From an uncultured Granulicatella sp. (GTDB lineage Bacteria > Bacillota > Bacilli > Lactobacillales > Aerococcaceae): a DNA stretch of 5,369 nt. The stretch covers positions 1-5,369 of the forward strand of contig CALIJD010000013.1 in NCBI GenBank assembly GCA_938017885.1, given 5' to 3'. This document shows, piece by piece, positions 1-5,369 of this stretch; within the stretch, counting starts at the first letter, position 1, and each line of letters starts with the position of its first letter. Below the pieces are notes generated by a model. That model saw only the letters and a program-made list of their open reading frames with translations, had not been told where the DNA came from and ran no database searches. The position numbers and the translations under genes are program-made.

Positions 1-758
1 AGAACTTTAGTAATGTTTGGTACTACCTTAATTTCTTTAATTAAGTTACCGAGCATTAAGCACCCTACTAATGGTGTTGCACTTGGTACTAATAAGCTGA
101 CGAAAATCGTAACGATGATTGGGAAAAGAATTTTTTCCGTTTCACTCACTTTACGGTTTTCTGTCATCTTCACAAGACGTTCTTTCTTCGTTGTGAGCGC
201 ACGGATAATTGGCGGTTGAATAATTGGCACAAGCGCCATATACGAGTATGCTGCTAAGGCGATTGCTGGTAATAAGTGCGGTGCAAGTCTTGTTGTTAAG
301 AACAAGGCTGTTGGTCCATCCGCACCCCCGATAATTCCTACCGAAGCAGCTTCTTGCGGTGTCATTCCCCACATTACTGAAAGGAAGAATGCAACGAAAA
401 TACCGAATTGAGCTGCCCCACCAAGTAAGATTGTTTTTGGATTAGCTAGTAGCGGTCCAAAGTCGGTTGACGCACCTAAACAAAGGAAAATCAACGGCGG
501 ATAAATACCAAGGTTTGTTCCTTGATATAAGTAATACAAGAGTCCACCAGGGCCATTTTCTGTAGGGGCATCCATTAATCCAGCTAAAGGTAAGTTTACA
601 AGGAGCATCCCGAAAGCAATCGGAACCATTAAGTATGGCTCATACCCTCGTTTAATCCCTAGATATAGAAACACGCAGGCAATAATTAACATAATGACAT
701 TTTGAATCGTTAGGTTATAGAGCCCGCTCGTTTCAATCAACTGTTGAATGACTTCCAT
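1..758 (-). CDS. oadB: Oxaloacetate decarboxylase beta subunit, Na+-translocating membrane protein (partial, C-terminus off left edge)
   Basis: This is the membrane subunit of the sodium-pumping decarboxylase. It decarboxylates the carboxybiotin delivered by the biotin carrier and couples this to Na+ export. My own translation gives 252 residues with no stop before the window edge, against roughly 375-430 for the family, so about two thirds is present. The family signatures are clear: GASTDFGPLLANP at residues 95-107, GGADGPT at 144-150 (D147 matches the conserved Asp implicated in Na+/H+ handling in the Klebsiella protein), and AYSYMALVPIIQPP at 170-183. Hydrophobic segments lie around residues 17-33, 43-60, 110-130, 160-180 and 211-228. 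The ATG at 758 is chosen because a perfect AGGAGG (773-768) lies 9 nt upstream. That site overlaps the stop codon of the biotin carrier gene, suggesting translational coupling. The later conserved Asn/Ser helix lies outside the window. The family (OadB/MmdB/GcdB) does not by itself give the substrate; that comes from oadA. Confidence 0.95.
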   Translation of the reverse strand, partial: MEVIQQLIETSGLYNLTIQNVIMLIIACVFLYLGIKRGYEPYLMVPIAFGMLLVNLPLAGLMDAPTENGPGGLLYYLYQGTNLGIYPPLIFLCLGASTDFGPLLANPKTILLGGAAQFGIFVAFFLSVMWGMTPQEAASVGIIGGADGPTALFLTTRLAPHLLPAIALAAYSYMALVPIIQPPIIRALTTKKERLVKMTENRKVSETEKILFPIIVTIFVSLLVPSATPLVGCLMLGNLIKEIKVVPNITKV

Positions 759-771
759 AAACCATCGCCTC

Positions 772-1140
772 CTAAATCGTTAAGAGTGGTTGGTTCGATT
801 CGACAGATTCATTACTTGACACATGAATTGCTTTCACAACACCATCAGCCGGAGCAAGGATTTCATTTTCCATCTTCATGGCTTCTAAAATCACAAGTAT
901 ATCTCCTTTTTTCACTGCATCACCGACATTTTTATTGACCGATAATACAATCCCTGCCATTGGAGCTGGCACTACTTCACCGTCTCCTGTTGGAGCTGGA
1001 TCAGCTTTCTTTTCTTCCATTGGAGCACTAGGTGCAGGAGCTGGAACAACCGCTAATTTTTGTGCTGCTTCTTCATTTGAAATTTCTTTTAGTGAGACGA
1101 TAAATGTTTCACCATTTACTTCTACTTCATATTTTTTCAT
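772..1140 (-). CDS. Biotin carrier protein of the oxaloacetate decarboxylase complex
   Basis: This 122-residue free-standing biotin carrier shuttles CO2 as carboxybiotin from the alpha carboxyltransferase to the membrane beta subunit. Residues 1-20 form a short MKKYEVEVNGETF-type lead typical of decarboxylase carriers. A flexible Pro/Ala/Glu-rich linker follows at about 32-58 (PAPAPSAP, then PAPTGDGEVVPAP). The biotinyl (lipoyl-like) domain covers about 57-122 and carries the EAMKMEN motif with K89 as the biotinylated lysine, 34 residues before the C-terminus, plus the usual glycines G63, G73 and G79. The ATG at 1140 directly abuts the TAA of oadG, and its Shine-Dalgarno AAGGTGG (1152-1146) lies inside the end of oadG, so the two are likely coupled translationally. 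In enzymes such as the Klebsiella decarboxylase this domain is fused to the alpha subunit; here it is separate. Enterococcal naming would be oadD, and methylmalonyl-CoA decarboxylase naming mmdC. It needs a biotin-protein ligase encoded elsewhere. Confidence 0.95.
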   Translation of the reverse strand: MKKYEVEVNGETFIVSLKEISNEEAAQKLAVVPAPAPSAPMEEKKADPAPTGDGEVVPAPMAGIVLSVNKNVGDAVKKGDILVILEAMKMENEILAPADGVVKAIHVSSNESVESNQPLLTI

Positions 1141-1458
1141 TTAGTCCACCTTCTTTTCAATCGATACAATCTCAAAGTGCTTATCTGGTACATCCGCACT
1201 TGCTTTGGTTAAAGCGACTAATGCGGCAACTCGGGCAAGTTTATTCGTTTCAAATAGTGTTCCATTATCTTTTGGTGTTTCGGGCGCCAGATTTACTGGA
1301 TTCCCTACCAAACCAGCTGTAGGATGGCTCTTTGCTTCCAACATTTGAATAATTTTAGAGCTTCCTTGCATGAGGAACATTAGAATCGTCAACATCACAA
1401 ACACAATTCCCATTGAAACAATTGTAATCCATAAGATTTCTAATAAACTTAATTGCAT
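1141..1458 (-). CDS. oadG: Small single-helix membrane subunit of Na+-pumping decarboxylase (OadG/MmdD-like gamma/delta subunit)
   Basis: This 105-residue protein probably anchors the soluble alpha subunit to the membrane beta subunit. It has one strongly hydrophobic N-terminal helix at about 6-30 (LEILWITIVSMGIVFVMLTI and on), then a polar Pro-containing stretch (about 43-68). The conserved-looking C-terminal part LARVAALVALTKA (74-86) resembles the Ala-rich block of OadG and MmdD proteins. In this family the C-terminal tail contacts the alpha subunit and assists assembly. Start choice: the ATG at 1458 follows GAGGAG, which overlaps the oadA stop codon (TGAGGAGAGAGTT then ATG). The stop TAA is immediately followed by the ATG of the biotin carrier gene. 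The sequence of this subunit is poorly conserved, so the call rests on size, topology and its place between oadA and the carrier gene. Enterococcal naming would be oadH. Confidence 0.85.
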   Translation of the reverse strand: MQLSLLEILWITIVSMGIVFVMLTILMFLMQGSSKIIQMLEAKSHPTAGLVGNPVNLAPETPKDNGTLFETNKLARVAALVALTKASADVPDKHFEIVSIEKKVD

Positions 1459-1468
1459 AACTCTCTCC

Positions 1469-2860
1469 TCACTTTACCGACGCGAAAATTTTCACGACTT
1501 CTGATGGTTTTTGCCATTGTCCATTCTTCTTGAGCAAGAATTCTTTACCAACTTTAGGGAAGAGTGCGTAAGTTAAGACATCTTCGTCACTTCTTGCTAA
1601 ATCTCCGAGCTCCGCTTTAAGTGTTTCGAATTCAGGTGGCAAGTGGTTCGCTGGTCGATCTGTAATGACTTCTTGATCACCAATGATAGATTTTCTGAAG
1701 CTTTCTTGAATTGGTACTGGTGATTGACCATAAGAACCAAGCAAATAGGCTTTTACTTCGTTTGAAACCACTTTGTAGCGTTGGCCTGTAAGAACATTCA
1801 TCGTTGCTTGCGTTCCCACCATCTGGCTCATTGGCGTTACTAGTGGTGGATATCCAAGGTCTGCTCTTACTTTAGGCACTTCTTTTAATACCTCTTCATA
1901 TTTATCCGTTGCACCTGCTTGAGTTAATTGAGAATACATATTTGATAACATTCCGCCGGGCACTTGATATAACAGCGCACGTGGGTCCGGTGTTAACATT
2001 TTGGGATTCAGTGTTCCATCTTTAATGTATTTGTCTTTAATTACTCGGAAGTGGTCCGCGATTGGTTCTAATTTTTCCAAATCGACAGTAATATCATAAC
2101 CTAATTCACGAAGTGCAATCACTAACGATTCCGTAGGCGGTTGACTAGTTCCTTCACTGAGTGGTGAAAGAGCTGTGTCAATGCGGTCTGCACCAGCTTC
2201 AATCACTGCTTGATAAGTGAGTTGTGCGATTCCGCTTGTGCAGTGAGTGTGCACGACGATAGGAACAGTAATCACTTCTTTTAATGCACGAACTAGCTCA
2301 ATCCCTCTAGCAGGGGTCAAGATTCCGGCCATGTCTTTTACACAGATAGAATCTGCACCCATTTCTTGCATTTTTGCTGCTAGCTCTTTGTAATAGTCAA
2401 TCGTATGCGCATCACTAATCGTATAGCAGATTGTCATTTGCGCTTCTTTACCCGTTTTTTTCACTGCATTCAGCGCTGCTTCTAAGTTACGAACATCATT
2501 TAGCGCATCGAAAATTCTGAAAATATCAATTCCGTTTTCTGCTGATTTTTCGACAAATTTTTCTACAACATCATCGGCATAGTGACGATATCCCAAAATA
2601 TTTTGTCCGCGCAATAACATTTGTAGCGGTGTTTTCTTTAAATGTTTTTTCAAGGTACGAAGTCTGTCCCACGGATCTTCATCTAAGAAACGAATACATG
2701 AGTCAAACGTTGCTCCACCCCAACATTCCAAAGAAGTAAATCCTGCTTCATCCAGTTGATCTAAAACAGGGAGCATGTCTTCAATTCGCATACGGGTTGC
2801 CATCAACGATTGATGGGCATCCCGTAAAATTGTATCTGTAATTCCTATTTTTCGAGTCAT
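1469..2860 (-). CDS. oadA: Oxaloacetate decarboxylase alpha subunit, carboxyltransferase (no fused biotin domain)
   Basis: This soluble subunit moves the carboxyl group of oxaloacetate to biotin, releasing pyruvate. Counting from the ATG at 2860 it has 463 residues. The N-terminal HMG-CoA-lyase-like TIM barrel covers about 1-270 and the conserved carboxylase domain about 285-450. Visible active-site residues are TILRDAHQS with D14, C145 in TICYT, SICVKDMAG with K175 (the metal-binding, normally carboxylated lysine) and VVHTHCTSG with H204 and H206. They match the metal site known from OadA, transcarboxylase 5S and pyruvate carboxylase. This fold is specific to oxaloacetate/pyruvate; methylmalonyl-CoA and glutaconyl-CoA decarboxylases use an unrelated acyl-CoA carboxyltransferase. 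The protein ends near residue 463 without the linker and biotinyl domain of the roughly 595-residue Klebsiella form, and a separate carrier is encoded two genes downstream. A GTG directly precedes the ATG (2863), so the start may be 3 nt further upstream. It follows pckA by 15-18 nt. Confidence 0.96.
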   Translation of the reverse strand: MTRKIGITDTILRDAHQSLMATRMRIEDMLPVLDQLDEAGFTSLECWGGATFDSCIRFLDEDPWDRLRTLKKHLKKTPLQMLLRGQNILGYRHYADDVVEKFVEKSAENGIDIFRIFDALNDVRNLEAALNAVKKTGKEAQMTICYTISDAHTIDYYKELAAKMQEMGADSICVKDMAGILTPARGIELVRALKEVITVPIVVHTHCTSGIAQLTYQAVIEAGADRIDTALSPLSEGTSQPPTESLVIALRELGYDITVDLEKLEPIADHFRVIKDKYIKDGTLNPKMLTPDPRALLYQVPGGMLSNMYSQLTQAGATDKYEEVLKEVPKVRADLGYPPLVTPMSQMVGTQATMNVLTGQRYKVVSNEVKAYLLGSYGQSPVPIQESFRKSIIGDQEVITDRPANHLPPEFETLKAELGDLARSDEDVLTYALFPKVGKEFLLKKNGQWQKPSEVVKIFASVK

Positions 2861-2869
2861 CACCGAACA

Positions 2870-2875
2870 CTCCTT
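2870..2875 (-). promoter_or_regulatory. Ribosome binding site of oadA
   Basis: AAGGAG on the minus strand lies 9 nt before the ATG at 2860 and 6 nt before the adjoining GTG at 2863. The 9-nt spacing and the better start codon favour the ATG. It lies just after the pckA stop codon (2881-2879), consistent with coupled translation. Confidence 0.75.
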
Positions 2876-2878
2876 CCA

Positions 2879-4528
2879 CTATAATACGTCGATAAAGCGT
2901 TCGATTGTCTTGATACTTTCTAGTGCATCTGTTGGAATTTGATGTTCTGGATTCGCATCATTAAATGCTTTCAAGTAGTCTAAACGGAATTGCATACGGT
3001 CACGAATTAATTCAGCGTATTCACCATTCATTTCAGGAACTTCATAACCTTCCACTGGTAAGTATTCCATTCCTGGAAGTCCACCGAATAAATCGAACTC
3101 TGCTTTGCCATCGACTACTGTTTCAATCACACCAAGAGACACTTCTTTGGTCACTTTCTTACCTAAGAAATCCCCTGTATTGATAATGTAGCAATCTACA
3201 TTCTTATCAAATAATGCTTTAAATTTATCGTAGTCTTCTACTAATGGATATACACGGAATGGGTTTGCGTATGGTTCGATAACAAGTGCATCTAAGTTTG
3301 CCCCAGCTCCTGTATTTTCAGCATTCGAACGTTTCGTCATTAATGTACATCCTAAAATAGATGCGAGACGTGGATCTGTAATTTTTACTAATGGTGGTAG
3401 TGCGTCATCTTTCATAATCCAGAAGATAGATTGAATTGGTTCTTGAATCTTATCAACACGATTTGGTGTAGAATAACGAGATTTGACCGTACGTCCGTTA
3501 CCGTTACGAATATCTTCTGTCACTAATACTTTACGGCCATTTTCATCCAGAGTCACACCACAGTTTTGAACCGTTACGAAGTAATCTTGTTCTCTGTGAC
3601 CTGCTGGATAGTCATTTGTTTTGTCGAAGTAAGAAGGTTCCAAAGCTACAGATGAACCATCTTCTACCGAAATCACAAATGCATCGTCGTGTAATACTTC
3701 AATGTCGTATTTATCGTCATGTTTTGCGTGTGTTAATGTAGACTTCCCTGATCCAGATAAACCGAAGAAGCTTGCAACGTAAGAAGCGCCTTCTTTACGG
3801 AAAATTTTCAAACCACCATGACAAGACACATAATTATTTCGCGCTGCTGTTGCCCATGCAAGTGTCAAAGTACCCTTTTTAATTTCCCCAAAATAACTCA
3901 TTCCTAAAATTGCAGCACAATTATGTTTCGTATCAAAGAACGCTAATCCATCTGGGTAATCTGGATGTCTCCATGTAGAATCAAAGAAAATAAAAATGTC
4001 ATTTTCATCATATTGTTTCGATGCATCGTAACGTCTCTTATATTGGTCATTGAAAATTTGGAAGTTCAATAACCAAGAATATAAGTTATTAATATGTTCT
4101 TTAGGCATCGTGATATGCGCTTTTACCATAAAGTCTTCATCCAGACCTACAATAGCCGTTCCTTTAATAAACGGTTTGAAAGCGCTGTTATAAATTTCGT
4201 CACGAATAATTGGAATAATCTTTGCATCTTCGGACGGATTATTTCCTAAAATTCGACGAGCTTTTGCCGTACGTCCAACGACACTCCCATCCACTACCGA
4301 AAGAATATGGGCATCCTCCGGTAATCCTAAATCCTTCGCATTTGCTACGAATGCATCTAATACGGTTGTATTGGGTGCATGTGACGCTAATTCATACGCC
4401 TCTGCCAGAGTCGGAATTTCAGTCGCATTGTTCGAATAAAAAGCTGGTTCAATAGTTGCCTTCAATTGCGAAAGATGCGGATTGCTCTTGCGTATAGTGT
4501 CTGTAGCGAAACGATCAATTGTTGCCAT
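2879..4528 (-). CDS. pckA: Phosphoenolpyruvate carboxykinase, ATP-dependent (divergent)
   Basis: This cytosolic enzyme interconverts oxaloacetate + ATP and PEP + CO2 + ADP. It has 549 residues, against about 540 in E. coli. The P-loop FGLSGSGKST at 255-264 (K262) corresponds to the E. coli kinase-1a motif GLSGTGKTT. By my hand alignment the Mn/Mg site is K218 in YFGEIKKG (E. coli K213), H237 in SCHGG (H232) and D282 in LHDDAF (D269). Substrate-binding candidates are R86 in VVGR (R65), Y212 (Y207) and R351 in SRYSTP (R333). The use of ATP is inferred from overall similarity to the ATP family rather than the GTP family, whose P-loop region differs. The kinase-2 region reads HDDAFV rather than GDDEHGW, and the section around 395-430 differs from E. 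coli, so this is a divergent subfamily. The ATG at 4528 has AGGAAGG 8 nt upstream. It is first in the operon, behind a promoter overlaid by a cre-like operator, and just ahead of the decarboxylase genes with which it shares oxaloacetate. Confidence 0.95.
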   Translation of the reverse strand: MATIDRFATDTIRKSNPHLSQLKATIEPAFYSNNATEIPTLAEAYELASHAPNTTVLDAFVANAKDLGLPEDAHILSVVDGSVVGRTAKARRILGNNPSEDAKIIPIIRDEIYNSAFKPFIKGTAIVGLDEDFMVKAHITMPKEHINNLYSWLLNFQIFNDQYKRRYDASKQYDENDIFIFFDSTWRHPDYPDGLAFFDTKHNCAAILGMSYFGEIKKGTLTLAWATAARNNYVSCHGGLKIFRKEGASYVASFFGLSGSGKSTLTHAKHDDKYDIEVLHDDAFVISVEDGSSVALEPSYFDKTNDYPAGHREQDYFVTVQNCGVTLDENGRKVLVTEDIRNGNGRTVKSRYSTPNRVDKIQEPIQSIFWIMKDDALPPLVKITDPRLASILGCTLMTKRSNAENTGAGANLDALVIEPYANPFRVYPLVEDYDKFKALFDKNVDCYIINTGDFLGKKVTKEVSLGVIETVVDGKAEFDLFGGLPGMEYLPVEGYEVPEMNGEYAELIRDRMQFRLDYLKAFNDANPEHQIPTDALESIKTIERFIDVL

Positions 4529-4536
4529 AATATCAA

Positions 4537-4543
4537 CCTTCCT
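4537..4543 (-). promoter_or_regulatory. Ribosome binding site of pckA
   Basis: AGGAAGG on the minus strand, 8 nt before the ATG at 4528. It supports that start, and the predicted 5' leader from the promoter is only about 30 nt long. Confidence 0.8.
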
Positions 4544-4563
4544 ATCTTTTTATTGATATCTTT

Positions 4564-4592
4564 ATTATACACGAAAACGCTTTAAATGTAAG
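4564..4592 (-). promoter_or_regulatory. Sigma-A type promoter of the pckA-oad operon
   Basis: On the minus strand a perfect -10 box TATAAT (4569-4564) is preceded after exactly 17 nt by CTTACA (4592-4587), a 4 of 6 match to the -35 consensus TTGACA. A TG two bases upstream of the -10 (GTG then TATAAT) is close to, but not exactly, the extended -10 arrangement. Transcription should start near 4557, giving a leader of about 29 nt. This is the only convincing promoter I see for the five genes downstream. The -35 box and the spacer are covered by the inverted repeat described separately, so access of RNA polymerase is probably controlled by a repressor. Confidence 0.8.
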
Positions 4593-4600
4593 CGTTTTTG
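4572..4600 (-). promoter_or_regulatory. Putative operator: inverted repeat of two head-to-head cre-like (CcpA) sites
   Basis: A perfect inverted repeat has 9-bp arms AAAACGCTT (4574-4582) and AAGCGTTTT (4590-4598) around a 7-bp AT spacer. Each arm sits in a sequence resembling the Bacillus cre consensus TGWAANCGNTNWCA. TGTAAGCGTTTTTG (4587-4600, plus strand) and TTAAAGCGTTTTCG (4585-4572, minus strand) each match 9 of the 11 defined positions. The element covers the -35 box and most of the spacer, where a bound regulator would block RNA polymerase. CcpA repression on good sugars would suit a gluconeogenic operon. Another LacI-family repressor, or a different regulator that recognises the whole 25-bp dyad, is equally compatible with the sequence. 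The dyad is certain; the identity of the binding protein is inference. Confidence 0.65.
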
Positions 4601-4648
4601 TGAAATTATTTTCTAATTTACTTATTTTTAACATTATTGTTCCATTAC

Positions 4649-4692
4649 AAAAAAGCTGTATTATCTCCTATAAGAGATAATACAGCTTTTTT
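4649..4692 (-). terminator. Rho-independent terminator of the sensor kinase transcript (structurally bidirectional)
   Basis: A perfect 19-bp stem (4649-4667 pairing with 4674-4692) encloses a 6-nt loop (4668-4673). The core is GCTGTATTATCTC with its complement, flanked by six A on one side and six T on the other, so the hairpin ends in a U-tract when read from either strand. It lies 37 nt after the stop codon of the histidine kinase gene and about 57 nt before the pckA -35 box. Its job is therefore to end the kinase transcript and insulate the pckA-oad operon from it. No plus-strand gene enters it within this window. Confidence 0.9.
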
Positions 4693-4728
4693 ATTAATTC
4701 AATAAACAACACTCCCTCCATACAGCTT

Positions 4729-5369
4729 TTATTCTGTTTCTATTTCAAAACACATACCTGTTTTGGTTGCATAAAAGCGATGTTTAATTTCTTCTTGTTT
4801 TAATAATTGATGGACAATGTATAATCCTACGCCATTACCACTTCCTTTATTACTTATCGATGGTAATAATGAATATGCCATCTCTATTTCTTCCTCCGTC
4901 AAAGGTTGACAAGGATTCTCTATTTTTAAGATACGATTTTTAGCAGAAACTTTGATAACACCTCCCTCATTCGAATAACGAATTGCATTAATCATCAAAT
5001 TATTCCAAACCTTTTGGAAGGCCATTTGGTTCATTTCTATTGTTGAAGATTCTAAATCCGTTTCAATAATTAAATTTCTTTCTTGTGCTAAAATATTAAA
5101 TTCTTTGTTCCATATAGGAATCATTTTTTCTAGTTGAATCGATTGCTTTTCCATCGTGCTTTCTTGTAATTTTGAAAGCTCTAATATCTCTTGAACTAAT
5201 ACAGATAACTGGTCCACTTTGCCAAGGGATGCTACTAGATATTTATCTCGATCTTTGTATTTTCCTACATTAAGGCTCATGTTTTCTAGCATAATTCTTA
5301 AACTAGCAAGTGGTGTTTTTAACTCATGGGAGGCGCTACGAAGAAAATCCACTTTTGTTTTTTCTAAGC
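4729..5369 (-). CDS. Sensor histidine kinase, C-terminal part (partial, N-terminus off right edge)
   Basis: This is the cytoplasmic kinase core of a two-component sensor. The reading frame is open to the window edge, with residues LEKTK preceding the GTG codon at 5352, so that GTG is an internal Val and not a start. The dimerisation/phosphoacceptor domain carries DFLRSASHELKTPLASLR, with the phosphorylated His codon at 5328-5326. A helical segment of about 55 residues and the HATPase_c domain follow. The N-box is VWNNLMINAIRYSNEGG (Asn codon at 4989-4987). The G2 box is GSGNGVGLYIVHQLL, near the end. The usual G1 DxGxG motif is not present; the equivalent place reads ILKIENPCQPLTEEE, and the F-box between it and G2 is short and poorly conserved. 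Similar IEN-type variants occur in Gram-positive VncS/VanS-like kinases, which this resembles. The protein ends at TAA 4731-4729. The response regulator probably lies upstream, outside the window. The signal sensed cannot be told from this part, and the terminator separates it from pckA. Confidence 0.9.
   Translation of the reverse strand, partial: LEKTKVDFLRSASHELKTPLASLRIMLENMSLNVGKYKDRDKYLVASLGKVDQLSVLVQEILELSKLQESTMEKQSIQLEKMIPIWNKEFNILAQERNLIIETDLESSTIEMNQMAFQKVWNNLMINAIRYSNEGGVIKVSAKNRILKIENPCQPLTEEEIEMAYSLLPSISNKGSGNGVGLYIVHQLLKQEEIKHRFYATKTGMCFEIETE

Noticed and set aside
13..219. Plus-strand open frame of 68 codons
   Set aside because: It is antisense to the clearly conserved oadB reading frame on the minus strand and has no recognisable protein features.
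151..372. Minus-strand 73-codon open frame inside oadB
   Set aside because: It is an out-of-frame shadow; the oadB frame here encodes the conserved GGADGPT and AYSYMALVPII motifs.
1..758. Assignment of the decarboxylase as a methylmalonyl-CoA or glutaconyl-CoA decarboxylase from the beta subunit
   Set aside because: The beta subunits are alike across these enzymes. The alpha subunit here has the HMG-CoA-lyase-like fold motifs of oxaloacetate/pyruvate carboxyltransferases, and pckA is the neighbour.
878..1144. Plus-strand 88-codon open frame across the biotin carrier gene
   Set aside because: It is antisense to the carrier. Its Ala/Gly/Pro/Ser-rich composition merely mirrors the PAPAP linker on the other strand.
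4222..4455. Plus-strand 77-codon open frame antisense to the start of pckA
   Set aside because: No ribosome binding site, no recognisable domain, and it overlaps a well-supported gene.
4630..4641. Short dyad AACA-n4-TGTT between terminator and promoter, considered as an operator
   Set aside because: Four-base arms in AT-rich DNA are expected by chance, and it lies well upstream of the -35 box.
4668..4721. Possible 17-codon minus-strand peptide starting at the ATG just after the kinase stop codon
   Set aside because: It has no Shine-Dalgarno sequence and runs into the terminator stem, so it is unlikely to be a gene.
5350..5352. GTG as the start of a short 207-codon histidine kinase
   Set aside because: The frame stays open upstream to the window edge with the typical LEKTKVDFLRSASHE linker sequence, so the GTG is an internal valine and the gene is simply cut by the window.

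Overview
The window looks like a chromosomal segment of a low-GC Firmicute, most likely a member of the Lactobacillales (a Carnobacteriaceae- or Enterococcus-like organism). This is inferred from the AT-rich sequence, the strong AGGAGG-type ribosome binding sites, the CcpA-type (cre-like) operator half-sites, a Gram-positive style sensor kinase, and an oxaloacetate decarboxylase split into separate alpha, gamma/delta-like, biotin-carrier and beta subunits. The genus cannot be fixed from the sequence alone. Every gene is on the minus strand, so the text follows transcription from right to left.

Region 5369-4729 holds the C-terminal two thirds or so of a sensor histidine kinase (dimerisation/phosphoacceptor domain plus ATPase domain). 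Its N-terminal sensor part lies beyond the right edge. Its transcript should end at a perfect 19-bp hairpin with U-tract at 4692-4649. The 4648-4529 stretch then holds a well-formed sigma-A type promoter overlaid by a 25-bp inverted repeat made of two head-to-head cre-like sites, and the pckA ribosome binding site.

Region 4528-1 is one tightly packed operon: pckA (ATP-type phosphoenolpyruvate carboxykinase), oadA (carboxyltransferase alpha subunit without a fused biotin domain), oadG (small one-helix membrane subunit), a free-standing biotin carrier protein, and oadB (the Na+-translocating membrane beta subunit, cut by the left edge). Gaps between genes are 0-18 nt and several Shine-Dalgarno sequences overlap the preceding stop codon, so the genes are almost certainly co-transcribed and translationally coupled.

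Together the operon links PEP, oxaloacetate and pyruvate and couples the interconversion to a sodium gradient. One direction gives PEP + ADP to pyruvate + ATP with Na+ export. The other gives Na+-driven carboxylation of pyruvate to oxaloacetate followed by ATP-dependent formation of PEP, a gluconeogenic route without ATP-driven pyruvate carboxylase. The catabolite-repression style operator at the promoter fits the second direction better, but the direction is inference. This pairing and its operator are the most interesting things in the window.
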